From Arthrobacter sp. ES3-54 (GTDB taxonomy: Bacteria > Actinomycetota > Actinomycetes > Actinomycetales > Micrococcaceae): DNA of 64,000 bases. The position numbers and the translations under genes were made by a program. The notes under the pieces were generated by a model. The model did no database searches. It was given only the letters and a program-made list of their open reading frames with translations, and was not told the origin of the DNA. Of this stretch, positions 26,753 through 36,136 are shown in pieces (the stretch's first letter is position 1; every line of letters begins with the position of its first letter). The stretch lies in contig NZ_JAQFIF010000009.1 in the NCBI RefSeq assembly GCF_029504395.1, positions 62,001 to 126,000 of the forward strand. Direction: 5' to 3'.

Positions 26753-28153
26753 ATGACCCAGCCCCAACACGGAACGCGTTCCCTCGAATCCCTCGGCCGC
26801 GTTCACTTCATCGGCATCGGCGGCGTCGGCATGTCCGCCGTTGCCCGCATCATGGTGGCGCGCGGCATCCCGGTGAGCGGCTCCGACGCCAAGTCCCTGC
26901 CCGTCATGGAAGACCTCGCAGCCGCCGGGGCACGGATCGCCGTCGGCTATGCGCCCGGCAACCTCGGCGACGCCGAGACGGTGGTCGCCGGCTCGGCGAT
27001 CCGGCCCGACAACCCCGAGCTCGCGGCGGCGCGCGCCGCCGGGCTACCGGTGCTGCACCGCTCCGAGGCGCTGGCCGCCACCATGGCGGATGACACCGTG
27101 GTGGCGGTCGCCGGAACGCACGGCAAGTCCACCACAACCTCCATGATCACGGTGCTGCTGCAGGGCGCCGGACTGGACCCGTCGTTCGCCATCGGCGCCA
27201 ACGTCCCGGCGCTCGGCGTCAACGCGGCCCACGGCACCGCGGGGATCTTCGTGGCGGAGGCCGACGAGTCAGACGGCTCCTTCCTGAACTACCGCCCTAT
27301 GATCTCCGTAGTAACCAACGTCGAGCCGGACCACCTGGACTTCTACGGCACCGCCGAGGCCGTCTACGCCTCGTTCGACAGCTTCACGGCCTTGCTCCCG
27401 GCCGACGGCGTCCTTGTTGCCTGCGCGGACGACCCCGGGGCCAGGGCCCTGGCCGAGCGCACCCTGGCCCGCGGCAATACCCGCGTGGTCCTTTACGGGA
27501 CGGCGGCCGACGCCGCCATCCGGCTGCACGACGCCGAACCGGGCCAGGTGGAGATCTCGACGACGGCCGGCACCTTCGGCGTCGAACTCCAGGTTCCGGG
27601 CAGGCACAACGCGCTCAACGCTGCGGCCGCCTTCGCCGTGGCGGTTGAACTCGGTGTCGAGCCGGAGACCGCGGCGGCGGCACTGGCCCACTTCTCAGGC
27701 GCCTCGCGCCGCTTCGAGTTCAAAGGGGAAGGGCGCGGCGTCCGCGTCTACGACGACTACGCCCACCACCCGACGGAAGTCCGGGCCGCCCTGTCGGCGG
27801 CACGGGCCGTGGCCGGGCAGCATAAGGTGCACGTACTCTTCCAGCCCCACCTGTTTTCCCGGACCCGCGAATTTGCCCGCGAGTTCGCCGAAGCCCTCAA
27901 CACTGCGGACACGGCCTTGGTCCTGGACATCTACCCTGCCCGCGAAGATCCCATTCCCGGTGTCACCAGCGGACTGATCGCCGAGCACCTGGGCTCCGGC
28001 GGCCGCCTCGTCGGACCGGGCGGGGAGGCTGTGCAGGCGCTTCTGGCGGACGCCGGACCCGGGGACATCGTTCTGACTGCAGGCGCTGGCGACGTCACGG
28101 CCTACGGGCCCCTGATTGTCGATGCCCTCACGATCGAGGCCGCCGGTGCCTAG
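26753..28153 (+). CDS. murC: UDP-N-acetylmuramate--L-alanine ligase
   Basis: 466 residues. N-terminal dinucleotide-like fold VHFIGIGGVGMSAVARIM, ATP loop VAGTHGKSTTTSM, EADESDGSFLNYRP, and C-terminal YDDYAHHPTEVRAAL, all diagnostic for MurC. It adds the first L-alanine to UDP-MurNAc. The last 8 bases overlap ftsQ. No ddl gene follows, so D-Ala-D-Ala ligase must be elsewhere. Confidence 0.96.
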   Translation: MTQPQHGTRSLESLGRVHFIGIGGVGMSAVARIMVARGIPVSGSDAKSLPVMEDLAAAGARIAVGYAPGNLGDAETVVAGSAIRPDNPELAAARAAGLPVLHRSEALAATMADDTVVAVAGTHGKSTTTSMITVLLQGAGLDPSFAIGANVPALGVNAAHGTAGIFVAEADESDGSFLNYRPMISVVTNVEPDHLDFYGTAEAVYASFDSFTALLPADGVLVACADDPGARALAERTLARGNTRVVLYGTAADAAIRLHDAEPGQVEISTTAGTFGVELQVPGRHNALNAAAAFAVAVELGVEPETAAAALAHFSGASRRFEFKGEGRGVRVYDDYAHHPTEVRAALSAARAVAGQHKVHVLFQPHLFSRTREFAREFAEALNTADTALVLDIYPAREDPIPGVTSGLIAEHLGSGGRLVGPGGEAVQALLADAGPGDIVLTAGAGDVTAYGPLIVDALTIEAAGA

Positions 28154-29066
28154 CACCAGGAGGCCCACCTACCGGGGCGGATCCAACGCTTCCGGAACCG
28201 GCTCCCGGCCGCCGTCCGGCGGAACGGGCACGGATGTCATTTCAGCGTCCAAGAACGCCGCAGACGCCGCGAGCGGCCACTCGAAGAACACTCAGCACCC
28301 GCAGAAACCACAGCACCCGCAGGGCACAGCGGATATTGGGTCCGGCAAGGTGCTGTCCTTTCCTGAGCCCAAGGGCAAACGCCGCCGGCGCATCCTTCTC
28401 AGCACCATAGCCATCGTGGCCGTGCTGATGGCGGGGATCGTCGCGGCCGCCGTCTACTCGCCGGTGCTCGCCCTGCGGACGGTCACTGTGGAGGGCACGA
28501 AAATGCTGAAGCCGGATCAGGTTCAGGCCGCCCTCGCGCCCCTTCAGGGCAAGCCACTGCCTCAGATCAGCGAGGAGGAGGTCACAGCCCTGCTCAAGCC
28601 GCTGGTCCAGGTCAAGGGCGTCACCGCGAAGGCGCTGCCGCCCGCCACCTTGCAGGTGCACGTCACCGAGCGCATTCCCGTGGCCCTGGTCAAGCAGGGC
28701 AAGACATTCCAGTTGGTGGACGTCGACGGTGTCCAGCTCAGCACCACCGCGGATGCCGCCTCGGTATCGCTCCCAGTGATCGACGGCGGCAGCGGAACAC
28801 TTCCGAAGGACCTCTTCCAGGCCATCACAGCGGTGCTGGGGGCACTGCCGGCGGATGTGCTTGCGCGGCTTTCCAACGCCTCCGCCGCCTCCGCCGACGC
28901 CGTCGAACTCAAACTCGACGACGGGCAGAGAATAGTTTGGGGCAACGCGGGGGAGAAGGAACTGAAGGCGCGGGTCCTTTCCGCCCTCCTGAAGGTCCCG
29001 GCCGACCCGAAGAACCCCGTCAACGTTTACGATGTCAGCGTGCCCCGGCACCCTGTTACGCGGTAG
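28146..29066 (+). CDS. ftsQ: Cell division protein FtsQ (POTRA domain)
   Basis: 306 residues from GTG 28146 (GAGG at about 28136; an ATG at 28116 would sit well inside murC). About 85 disordered cytoplasmic residues, one transmembrane helix (about 88-110, ILLSTIAIVAVLMAGIVAAAV), a POTRA domain beginning ALRTVTVEGTKMLKPDQVQAAL, and the beta domain ending in VNVYDVSVPRHPVTR. It connects FtsL/FtsB with the septal synthase. Its stop is followed by 319 bases of promoter DNA for ftsZ. Confidence 0.92.
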   Translation: MPSTRRPTYRGGSNASGTGSRPPSGGTGTDVISASKNAADAASGHSKNTQHPQKPQHPQGTADIGSGKVLSFPEPKGKRRRRILLSTIAIVAVLMAGIVAAAVYSPVLALRTVTVEGTKMLKPDQVQAALAPLQGKPLPQISEEEVTALLKPLVQVKGVTAKALPPATLQVHVTERIPVALVKQGKTFQLVDVDGVQLSTTADAASVSLPVIDGGSGTLPKDLFQAITAVLGALPADVLARLSNASAASADAVELKLDDGQRIVWGNAGEKELKARVLSALLKVPADPKNPVNVYDVSVPRHPVTR

Positions 29067-29385
29067 CTGCGGCCGCTTCCGCCGCGCTCCGGGACGCCCA
29101 ACACTGCGCTGGCAGGCACGCGGATCCGTCCGCGCGCCCCAGAGGGACCACCAGAGGGACGCCCAGGGGACGTCTAGCTGCCCTCCGGAGTACATACAGG
29201 GGCTATTTGCCCGGTATTCGCGCGACACGCGGCGGCGGTTATTGAATGTCCCCGGCATAGGAAATACCGTCACAGACATGAGTTACTTGACATAACTATA
29301 ACCTTCAAGTCGAAGGTTAAGGTTCAAAGCTTCAAGCAGGACTCGACCAGTTTTCGCATTAGTACACGAACAAGGGACACGTAAC
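29067..29385 (+). promoter_or_regulatory. ftsZ regulatory region
   Basis: 319 bases without a gene. Promoter 1 is TTGAAT (29242-29247), 17-base spacer, TACCGT (29265-29270). A perfect TTGACA occurs at 29287-29292, with no good -10 at standard spacing. Between it and ftsZ lies the inverted repeat AACCTTC-AAGTC-GAAGGTT (29300-29318), which in RNA forms a 7-bp hairpin and in DNA could be an operator. The ribosome site AAGGGA lies about 10 bases before GTG 29386. A dedicated ftsZ promoter agrees with the usual need for more FtsZ than Mur enzymes. Confidence 0.65.
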
Positions 29386-30603
29386 GTGGCAGCTCCGCAG
29401 AATTACTTGGCCGTCATCAAGGTCGTCGGCATCGGCGGCGGTGGCGTGAACGCAGTCAACCGCATGATCGAGGTCGGTCTTCGCGGCGTCGAATTCATCG
29501 CCATCAACACCGATGCCCAGGCATTGTTGATGAGCGATGCCGACGTCAAACTCGACGTCGGGCGTGAGCTGACCCGTGGTCTCGGTGCTGGCGCGAACCC
29601 TGAGGTTGGCCGCCAGGCCGCCGAGGACCACGCCGATGAAATCGAAGAGGTCATCCGGGGCGCGGACATGGTCTTCGTCACCGCAGGTGAAGGCGGCGGA
29701 ACCGGTACCGGCGGCGCCCCCGTCGTCGCCCGGATCGCACGTTCCCTTGGCGCCCTGACCATCGGCGTCGTGACGCGTCCCTTCACCTTCGAGGGCCGCC
29801 GCCGCGCCGGCTCCGCCGAGGCCGGCATCGACGCCCTGCGCGACGAAGTCGACACCCTGATCGTGATCCCGAACGACCGACTGCTCTCCATCAGCGACCG
29901 CAACGTTTCCGTCCTGGATGCATTCCGCTCCGCCGACCAGGTGCTGCTCTCCGGCGTCCAGGGCATCACGGACCTCATCACCACCCCGGGCCTGATCAAC
30001 CTCGACTTCGCTGACGTCAAGTCCGTCATGCAGGGTGCAGGTTCCGCGCTGATGGGCATTGGTTCTGCCCGCGGCGAAGACCGTGCCGTCAAGGCTGCGG
30101 AACTGGCCATCGCCTCCCCGCTGCTGGAAGCATCGATCGACGGCGCGCACGGCGTCCTGCTCTCCATCCAGGGCGGCTCGGACCTGGGCCTCTTCGAAAT
30201 CAACGAGGCAGCCCGCCTGGTCCAGGAAGTCGCCCACCCGGAGGCCAACATCATCTTCGGCGCCGTGATCGACGACGCCCTCGGCGACGAGGCACGCGTC
30301 ACCGTCATCGCCGCCGGCTTCGATGACGTCAAGGCCACCTCCCCGTCCATGGACCAGTCCCTGCCGGCCGCGCCGCAGCGGCCCACGTCCGCCGCCCCCG
30401 CTCCGGCCCAGGCACCCGCCGCCGCCCCGGTCCAGCCGCTGCACGCCACTGTCGGCGCCTCCGGCTACGGCGGCTGGGGCCAGCAGCGTCCCTCCGCGGT
30501 ACCGGCCGATTCGGGCTTCGACGTCGACCTCCCGGCCGTCGTTGAGCCGGACCTGTCCGGCCGGCACTCCGATGACCTGGATGTCCCGGACTTCCTCAAG
30601 TAA
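29386..30603 (+). CDS. ftsZ: Cell division GTPase FtsZ
   Basis: 405 residues. Tubulin-like GTPase that forms the Z-ring. Nucleotide-binding [10 protein letters not shown] (15-24), the tubulin signature GGGTGTGG (103-110), the T7 loop [11 protein letters not shown] with catalytic Asp, then a Pro/Ala-rich linker (about 320-390) and the C-terminal peptide [10 protein letters not shown] that docks onto membrane anchors. No ftsA is present, so SepF (32342) is the expected anchor. A strong terminator follows. Confidence 0.98.
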   Translation: MAAPQNYLAVIKVVGIGGGGVNAVNRMIEVGLRGVEFIAINTDAQALLMSDADVKLDVGRELTRGLGAGANPEVGRQAAEDHADEIEEVIRGADMVFVTAGEGGGTGTGGAPVVARIARSLGALTIGVVTRPFTFEGRRRAGSAEAGIDALRDEVDTLIVIPNDRLLSISDRNVSVLDAFRSADQVLLSGVQGITDLITTPGLINLDFADVKSVMQGAGSALMGIGSARGEDRAVKAAELAIASPLLEASIDGAHGVLLSIQGGSDLGLFEINEAARLVQEVAHPEANIIFGAVIDDALGDEARVTVIAAGFDDVKATSPSMDQSLPAAPQRPTSAAPAPAQAPAAAPVQPLHATVGASGYGGWGQQRPSAVPADSGFDVDLPAVVEPDLSGRHSDDLDVPDFLK

Positions 30604-30615
30604 ATCGTTCCGCTT

Positions 30616-30653
30616 CAGCATGGCACTGCCGTCCGGCGGTGCCATGCTGCTTT
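30616..30653 (+). terminator. Terminator after ftsZ
   Basis: 15-bp stem (30616-30630 with 30635-30649, one G-U pair) and GTCC loop, then CTTT. The left arm begins CAGCATGGCAC. It lies 13 bases after the ftsZ stop and should limit read-through into pgeF. Confidence 0.8.
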
Positions 30654-30717
30654 GCGGCGGGATACGGTGGATTGTATGAACGTAGATATTCCGGACATGT
30701 CGATGGCGGTGTTGTGA

Positions 30718-31464
30718 TTGTTTTGCTGGCGGGCTGAAGTCCGGCCGGGCGTGTGGGTGGCCTTCACCGACGCCGGAGCCGGGAACCTGGCACTGCATGT
30801 TGGCGATGACCCCGCGGCGGTCCGCCGCAGGCGTGCCGAGCTCGAAGCGGCCGCCGGGCTCGGCGGGCGCTCCTTCCGGTACATGAACCAGGTCCACGGC
30901 AATGACGTCGCCACGATCGTCGGCTCGACGGCGACGACAGCGGCCGCTGCCCCCACAGCCGATGCCCTGGTCTCCCTGACCGAGCCGCTGGCCGTCCTGG
31001 TGGCGGACTGTGTGCCCGTGGTACTGGTCGGCGAGGACGTGGCCGGGGCACCTGTGCTCGGCGTCGTCCACGCCGGACGGCCCGGCGTTGCCGCCGAAGT
31101 GGTGCCCGCCGCCGTGGCTCGCCTGCGGGAGCTCGGCGCGGACAGCATCAGCGCCTGGATTGGGCCCTCGGTCTGCGGCCGCTGCTACGAGGTCCCGGAA
31201 GGCCTGCGCGCGGACGTTGCCGCAGCCGTACCTGCCACGTGGTGCACCACATCCACCGGCGCCCCCGGCCTGGACCTGCCGGCAGGTGTCCGGAGCCAGC
31301 TGGAGGCAGCGGGCGTCGCGATCGAATACTCCGGGGGCTGCACACTCGAGGACGACACCCTCTTCTCCTACCGCCGCGACAACCGCACCGGCCGCTTCGC
31401 GGGGCTGGTGTGGACGCACGGGGCGCACGGGACGCATGGGGCAAGGGCGGATGGCCATGACTGA
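30718..31464 (+). CDS. pgeF: Peptidoglycan editing factor / multicopper polyphenol oxidase-fold protein
   Basis: 248 residues. YfiH/PgeF (DUF152) family, which removes aberrant L-Ser from UDP-MurNAc-peptides in E. coli and has purine-nucleoside activity in other homologues. The conserved metal site is visible: QVHGNDV, VADCVPVVL and GVVHAGRPGVAAEVV. The start is TTG 30718, directly after an in-frame stop, so it cannot be extended; a ribosome site is weak. This start codon is the least certain in the cluster. Its place behind ftsZ is standard in actinobacteria, and its stop overlaps the next gene. Confidence 0.85.
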   Translation: MFCWRAEVRPGVWVAFTDAGAGNLALHVGDDPAAVRRRRAELEAAAGLGGRSFRYMNQVHGNDVATIVGSTATTAAAAPTADALVSLTEPLAVLVADCVPVVLVGEDVAGAPVLGVVHAGRPGVAAEVVPAAVARLRELGADSISAWIGPSVCGRCYEVPEGLRADVAAAVPATWCTTSTGAPGLDLPAGVRSQLEAAGVAIEYSGGCTLEDDTLFSYRRDNRTGRFAGLVWTHGAHGTHGARADGHD

Positions 31465-32254
31465 GCCGGTGGATGTACCGGACACAAGCACGTTCAAGCC
31501 GGTCAACGTGCCGGGGGAGAACCGGGAGGACGCGCTGGAGGGCCCGCGGCTTGCCCAGCTGGAGGCGAACCTCGCGGCCGTCCGCCGCAGGATCGACGCC
31601 GCCGTGGCCGCCGCCGGCCGCCAGGCGACGCCGCCACGCCTGATCGTCGTCACCAAATTCCATCCTCCGCAGGACGTCCGGCGGCTGGCGTCGCTGGGCG
31701 TTACCGACGTCGGGGAAAACCGGGACCAGGAGGCCGCCGACAAAGCGGCGCAGCTCGAAGACCTCGGCCTGAGCTGGCACTTCATCGGCCAGCTCCAAAG
31801 CAAGAAGGCCAAGTCCGTGGTGAAGTACGCCGCGTCGGTGCACTCCGTGGACCGGGAGGCGCTGGCTTCCGCCCTCGCCAAGGCGATGGCCGCCGAAAGC
31901 GAACGCACCGGGCGCCCGCCCCTGGAGTGTTTCATCCAGGTCAGCCTGGACGAGGACGCAGGAGCGCACCGCGGCGGCGCAGCCCCCGACGAGGTCCCCG
32001 CACTGGCCGAACAGCTGGCCGGTGCTGCCGGACTGAGGCTCGCCGGCGTCATGGCCGTAGCCCCGCTCGGGGCGGATCCGGCGGTTGCCTTCGAGAAGCT
32101 GGCAGGCATTTCCGGGCGGCTGGCTGAACAATATCCGGGCGCCACGGGAATATCCGCCGGAATGAGCCAGGACCTCGAAGAGGCGGTCCGATCCGGGGCG
32201 ACACACCTGCGCATAGGCTCCGATATTCTCGGTCCGCGTCCGGCCCTGCGGTAA
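31457..32254 (+). CDS. YggS/PROSC family pyridoxal-phosphate homeostasis protein
   Basis: 265 residues. TIM-barrel PLP-binding protein resembling the N-domain of alanine racemase, with PLP lysine in LIVVTKFHP, DVGENRDQEAADK, HFIGQLQSKKAKSV, SLDEDAGAHRGG and the closing MSQDLEEAVRSGATHLRIGS. It acts in vitamin B6 and amino acid balance, not as a racemase. ATG 31457 is preferred over ATG 31451 because AAGGGCGG (31443-31450) then stands 6 bases away. It overlaps pgeF by 8 bases. Confidence 0.9.
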   Translation: MTEPVDVPDTSTFKPVNVPGENREDALEGPRLAQLEANLAAVRRRIDAAVAAAGRQATPPRLIVVTKFHPPQDVRRLASLGVTDVGENRDQEAADKAAQLEDLGLSWHFIGQLQSKKAKSVVKYAASVHSVDREALASALAKAMAAESERTGRPPLECFIQVSLDEDAGAHRGGAAPDEVPALAEQLAGAAGLRLAGVMAVAPLGADPAVAFEKLAGISGRLAEQYPGATGISAGMSQDLEEAVRSGATHLRIGSDILGPRPALR

Positions 32255-32341
32255 GTTCGACGTATTGGAAGATAATGGCGGGGATTCCAAGGCTGTCTAG
32301 TCACTAAGCGGCCCGCTTACGGACAAGATTAGGAGTCGACC

Positions 32342-32872
32342 ATGGCTGGCGCTCTGCGCAAGACAATGATCTATCTTGGGCTCGCCGACGGCGACGAACA
32401 CTACGAGTCTGAGCACCCCACACCGCACAAGGATGAGGACGAATCCGTGGAGCAGGACCGCGAGGAACGACGTGCTCCGGCGCCCGTCCGCGAGGTCCCC
32501 CGGGAAGAGCCTCACGCCGCTGAAGAGGAATATCGCGCACCTGTGACACCCATCAAGCGTGCGGCATCGAGCCGCGAAGAGACCACCGGACTCCGGCAAA
32601 TCACTACCATCCATCCGCGGTCGTACAACGACGCCAAGCTCATTGGTGAAAGCTTCCGCGATGGCATCCCCGTCATCATGAACGTCACAGACATGGGCGA
32701 GGCTGACGCCAAGCGCCTCGTGGACTTCTCCGCCGGACTCGTCTTCGGCCTCCGCGGCAGCATCGAACGGGTGACGAATAAGGTGTTCCTGCTCTCGCCG
32801 TCGTACATCGAGGTCATTGGCGATGACAAGAAGGTCAGCGAGACCCAGGCAAGTTTCTTCAACCAAAGCTAG
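32342..32872 (+). CDS. sepF: SepF, membrane anchor and assembly factor of the Z-ring
   Basis: 176 residues. N-terminal amphipathic segment ([16 protein letters not shown]) for membrane binding, an acidic disordered region (about 18-80), and a compact C-terminal domain (about 85-170) containing [21 protein letters not shown] and [20 protein letters not shown], the FtsZ-binding core of the family. In actinobacteria without FtsA, SepF ties FtsZ to the membrane. TAGGAG lies 6 bases before ATG. A 16-bp hairpin follows. Confidence 0.95.
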   Translation: MAGALRKTMIYLGLADGDEHYESEHPTPHKDEDESVEQDREERRAPAPVREVPREEPHAAEEEYRAPVTPIKRAASSREETTGLRQITTIHPRSYNDAKLIGESFRDGIPVIMNVTDMGEADAKRLVDFSAGLVFGLRGSIERVTNKVFLLSPSYIEVIGDDKKVSETQASFFNQS

Positions 32873-32886
32873 GCCCGAATATCGTT

Positions 32887-32922
32887 ACGGATGCCAGGCG
32901 GGGACACCCGCCTGGCATCCGT
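32887..32922 (+). terminator. Terminator after sepF
   Basis: Perfect 16-bp stem (32887-32902 with 32907-32922) closed by GACA. The left arm begins ACGGATGCCAGG. No T-tract follows, but this form is common in high-GC genomes. Confidence 0.75.
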
Positions 32923-33008
32923 GCGGAATTATCCGTGTTGAAATAGAAGTGACACTTTTCTTAGGACACTGCGGTATCCGGAATGAACATGGAGATATGA
33001 GTTAGCTC

Positions 33009-33317
33009 ATGGGAATTGTTTTCGGACTCGTCTATATCGCTCTGTTGCTCTTCTTCGTGGCATTGATCATCCGCCTGGTCTACGACTGGGTGCAGATGTT
33101 TGCCCGAAGCTGGCGGCCGCGCGGCATGGCACTCGTGGCGGCCCATGCTGTGTATTCGGTCACGGACAAGCCCCTCAAGCTGCTACGCCGGCTCATCCCG
33201 CCGCTGCGGTTGGGCGGAATTTCACTGGACATCGGCTTCCTGCTCCTGTTCGTGGCCGTCAGCGTGGCGATGTGGATCGTCAAGGGCCTGGTGTACGCCC
33301 AGCCGATCGCAGCATGA
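33009..33317 (+). CDS. YggT family membrane protein
   Basis: 102 residues, two membrane helices (about 3-25 and 73-95) joined by a loop with LVYDWVQMFARSWRPRG and SVTDKPLKLLRRLIPPLRLGG, the YggT signature. Function is not settled; the family is a constant neighbour of sepF and divIVA, and links to osmotic tolerance have been reported. ATG 33009 follows a weak ribosome site (GGAGATATGAG). Confidence 0.88.
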   Translation: MGIVFGLVYIALLLFFVALIIRLVYDWVQMFARSWRPRGMALVAAHAVYSVTDKPLKLLRRLIPPLRLGGISLDIGFLLLFVAVSVAMWIVKGLVYAQPIAA

Positions 33318-33378
33318 GCCCCCGGGGCCGGGCATGCGACTTGCCCGGGCCCAGACCCTCACCGAATGAAACTCCGGT

Positions 33379-33420
33379 TTGACACTGCGGTGTTGAATTA
33401 GAGGAACCAGACCATATTTA
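33379..33420 (+). promoter_or_regulatory. Candidate divIVA promoter region
   Basis: Two -35-like elements occur: TTGACA 33379-33384 and TTGAAT 33393-33398. The second pairs with TATTTA 33415-33420 at a 16-base spacing. The leader to ATG 33481 would be about 55 bases. Neither arrangement is decisive. Confidence 0.4.
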
Positions 33421-33480
33421 GGTACCGTAGTTTTGACGGCCGGAAGGCCTACTGACTAACTAGACCAACGAGGTGACCAG

Positions 33481-34176
33481 ATGGCTTTGACGCCAGAAGA
33501 CGTTGTCAACAAGCGCTTTCAGCCGACCAAGTTCCGCGAAGGCTACGACCAGGACGAGGTTGATGACTTCCTGGACGAGATCGTCGTCGAACTTCGGCGC
33601 CTGAACCAGGAGAACGACGAGCTCCGCAAGAAGCTCGCCGAATCCGGCGCCGGCACGCCTGCCAGCTCCGCAGCCGCCGCACCTGTGGTGGAAAAGGTCC
33701 CGGCGCCCGTCAAGGCCGAGAAGGAAGACACCGCCAAGGCCGAGGCCGAGGCCAAGGCAAAGGCGGCCGCAGAAGCTGCCAAGAAGAAGGAAGCCGAGCA
33801 GGCTGCCAAGGCAGCCCAGGCAGTCGAACCGGCGCGTACCGCTGCCACTCCGGCTTCCGAGTCCGCCGCCGGCCTGCTGGCTATGGCGCAGCAGATGCAC
33901 GACAAGCACGTCGCCGACGGCGAGCAGCAGCGGGACAAAATCATCGCTGAAGCCCAGATCGAGGCCAGCAGCCTCGTCAACGATGCGCAGGAAAAGTCCC
34001 GCAAGATCCTTGGTGCCCTCGAGCAGCAGCGCTCCGTGCTGGAACGCAAGGTCGAGCAGCTTCGCGGCTTCGAGCGTGACTACCGCTCACGCCTGAAGGC
34101 CTACATCGAAGGCCAGCTCCGTGACCTCGATGCCCGTGGCTCCGTTGCGGCCCCTGAGGTCGAAGCCAATAGCTAG
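33481..34176 (+). CDS. divIVA: DivIVA/Wag31 polar growth protein
   Basis: 231 residues. The N-terminal DivIVA lipid-binding domain MALTPEDVVNKRFQPTKFRE with GYDQDEVDDFLDEIV is complete. A Lys/Ala/Glu-rich linker (about 55-115) precedes the C-terminal coiled coil (about 125-215). It marks poles and septum, recruits wall synthesis, and in mycobacteria is phosphorylated by PknA/PknB-type kinases. AACGAGGTGACC gives a ribosome site just upstream of ATG. A strong terminator follows. Confidence 0.95.
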   Translation: MALTPEDVVNKRFQPTKFREGYDQDEVDDFLDEIVVELRRLNQENDELRKKLAESGAGTPASSAAAAPVVEKVPAPVKAEKEDTAKAEAEAKAKAAAEAAKKKEAEQAAKAAQAVEPARTAATPASESAAGLLAMAQQMHDKHVADGEQQRDKIIAEAQIEASSLVNDAQEKSRKILGALEQQRSVLERKVEQLRGFERDYRSRLKAYIEGQLRDLDARGSVAAPEVEANS

Positions 34177-34197
34177 GCAAAAAGCAAAGTATTCTGA

Positions 34198-34242
34198 AAG
34201 TCGGTGGCTGAGGTTTCCTCGGCCGCCGGCTTTTCACTTTTC
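34198..34242 (+). terminator. Terminator after divIVA
   Basis: 16-bp stem (34198-34213 with 34217-34232; three G-U pairs), loop TTT, then TTCACTTTT. It closes the dcw block. Confidence 0.85.
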
Positions 34243-34329
34243 CGCAACGTGCCGCCACCGGTCCGGTGCCTGGCGCTAGCCGGGTACCTGACCCCCCGGT
34301 CTCCGCACTGGCTCCCGAACGAAAGCCCT

Positions 34330-34908
34330 ATGACTGACGCACCATCACCAGACGCCATGCAGCCTGTCGAGGCGGCACAGCCTGTGCACCCCCGGCCGCG
34401 CCGGGCAAGACTGTTTGCCCTGTTCGCTGCGTTCGCGGTGTTCGCCTACGTGTTCGACCAGCTGACCAAGCTCTGGGTCACCAGCACCATGACCGAGGGC
34501 GAGCGGATCCCCGTTTTTCCGCCGCTGCTGCACTGGTTCTACATCCGTAACTCCGGCGCCGCGTTCTCGATCGGCGAGAACGTCACGTGGGTGTTCACGA
34601 TCATCATGGCGGCCGTGTCCGTCGCGATCCTGCTGCAGCTGCGCAAGCTCGGCTCGCTCTGGTGGGCGTTGGCGCTGGGGCTGCTACTCGGCGGCGCACT
34701 CGGCAATCTCACTGACCGGCTGTTCCGCGAGCCGTCCTTCGCGCAGGGCCACGTGGTGGACTTCATCCAGCTCCCAAACTTCGCGATCTTCAACATCGCA
34801 GACTCGGCCGTGGTCTCCGCCGTCGTGATTATCTGCCTGCTCACCCTCCGCGGGATCTCCCTGGACGGCTCACGCCACACGAAGGATACGGTGGCCAAAG
34901 ATGTCTGA
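34330..34908 (+). CDS. lspA: Lipoprotein signal peptidase (signal peptidase II)
   Basis: 192 residues from ATG 34330; the frame is open upstream to 34204, but that part crosses the divIVA terminator and lacks family similarity. Four membrane helices. The aspartic protease motifs are visible: [23 protein letters not shown] (first catalytic Asp) and FNIADSAVV (second). It cleaves prolipoproteins such as the 10724-11251 product before the lipidated Cys. Overlaps rluD by 8 bases, a pairing common in bacteria. Confidence 0.93.
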   Translation: MTDAPSPDAMQPVEAAQPVHPRPRRARLFALFAAFAVFAYVFDQLTKLWVTSTMTEGERIPVFPPLLHWFYIRNSGAAFSIGENVTWVFTIIMAAVSVAILLQLRKLGSLWWALALGLLLGGALGNLTDRLFREPSFAQGHVVDFIQLPNFAIFNIADSAVVSAVVIICLLTLRGISLDGSRHTKDTVAKDV

Positions 34909-35989
34909 AACTACCTCAGGAAACGCCGCAGGACGCGCCGCGGAGGAAATGCCGCAGGATCTGGCGCCGGACGTCGCCGACAGCCTCGCAGACGACCTGG
35001 CAGCCGACGCGTCTGACGACGTGGCGGCTGATGCTGCCGGTGAAGCCGGTGCTGCAACTGCCGGGCACCGCCAGTTCACCGTCCCGGAGGACCTCGCCGG
35101 CTCCCGCGTGGACGCCGGCCTGGCCAGGTTGATGGACATCTCCCGCTCCCAGGCAGCCACGCTGATCGCCGAGGGCAACGTCACCAGCAATGCCCAGCGG
35201 GTCGGGAAGTCGCTCAAGCTCACCCTCGGCACCGTGCTCGACGTCGTCGTGCCGGACCGCAGGGATCCCCTGGAAATCGTGGAGGAAGTTGTGGACGACC
35301 TGTTGATCCTGCTGGACGATGACGAATTTGTAGTCATCGACAAACCGGTGGGCGTGGCAGCGCACCCCTCGCCCGGCTGGGTGGGGCCCACCGTGGTGGG
35401 TGGCCTCGCCGGGCTCGGTTACCGAATCTCGACGTCGGGCGCCCCCGAGCGCGCCGGCATCGTCCACCGGCTCGACGTCGGGACCTCCGGCGTCATGGTG
35501 GTCGCCAAAACCGAAAACGCCTACACCGTGCTCAAACGGGCCTTCAAGGAACGCACTGTGGACAAGGTCTACCACGCCGTGGTCCAGGGCCTTCCCGATC
35601 CGCTGGCGGGCACCATCGACGCGCCCATTGGCCGTCACCCGGGCCATGACTGGCGGTTCGCCGTGATCGAGGACGGCCGTGATTCGGTGACGCACTACGA
35701 GGTCCTGGAAGCCTTCGGGAAGGCCTCCCTGGTAGAGGTGCACCTCGAAACCGGCCGGACCCACCAGATCCGTGTGCACTTTGCGGCCCTGCGGCACCCC
35801 TGCGCCGGTGACCTCACCTACGGCGCCGACCCGCGGCTGGCCGCCACCCTCGGACTGACCCGGCAGTGGCTGCACGCCCGGGAACTCTCCTTCGACCACC
35901 CGCGGACGGGGGAGCGGGTTACCGTAGCCAGCGAGTACCCGCAGGACCTGAAGTACGCGCTTGAGGTCCTGGAGTCCGGAGACGCCTGA
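34901..35989 (+). CDS. RluA/RluD family 23S rRNA pseudouridine synthase
   Basis: 362 residues. An N-terminal acidic Ala/Asp-rich extension of about 50 residues, then an S4 RNA-binding domain ([27 protein letters not shown]), then the RluA-type catalytic domain with [16 protein letters not shown], whose Asp is the catalytic residue, and [19 protein letters not shown]. Expected to modify 23S rRNA helix 69 as RluD does; the exact target is inferred. Coupled to lspA. Confidence 0.92.
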   Translation: MSETTSGNAAGRAAEEMPQDLAPDVADSLADDLAADASDDVAADAAGEAGAATAGHRQFTVPEDLAGSRVDAGLARLMDISRSQAATLIAEGNVTSNAQRVGKSLKLTLGTVLDVVVPDRRDPLEIVEEVVDDLLILLDDDEFVVIDKPVGVAAHPSPGWVGPTVVGGLAGLGYRISTSGAPERAGIVHRLDVGTSGVMVVAKTENAYTVLKRAFKERTVDKVYHAVVQGLPDPLAGTIDAPIGRHPGHDWRFAVIEDGRDSVTHYEVLEAFGKASLVEVHLETGRTHQIRVHFAALRHPCAGDLTYGADPRLAATLGLTRQWLHARELSFDHPRTGERVTVASEYPQDLKYALEVLESGDA

Positions 35990-36048
35990 GCCGGTCCGGG
36001 CCGGGCGGCCCGATCCGCTCCGGCCCTCGGTCTTGCCCCTGGTTTCGG

Positions 36049-36064
36049 CCGGCGGATCCGCCGG
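36049..36064. other. 16-base perfect palindrome before dnaE
   Basis: CCGGCGGATCCGCCGG is self-complementary with no loop. It lies 60 bases after the rluD stop and 73 before dnaE, so it may be a terminator remnant or a protein site. Nothing else marks it. Confidence 0.35.
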
Positions 36065-36136
36065 TCTGTCCGGCAGGTTCCGCTTCCGCCGTCGTGGTTG
36101 CACGCCGCCGTCGTGGCTCGGCACTAGAATGGTGCG

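Noticed and set aside
31010..31456. Extended N-terminus of the YggS protein (frame open from 31010)
   Set aside because: That part lies inside pgeF in another frame; the family starts near ATG 31457.
29359..32304. 981-residue open frame on the minus strand opposite ftsZ, pgeF and yggS
   Set aside because: It is the GC-rich antisense shadow of strongly conserved genes and has no domain or ribosome site.
33326..33351. Terminator after yggT
   Set aside because: The GC-rich arms need a bulge and no T-tract follows, so the stem is too weak to call.
34204..34329. Longer LspA start
   Set aside because: The extra 42 residues cross the divIVA terminator and lack LspA similarity.
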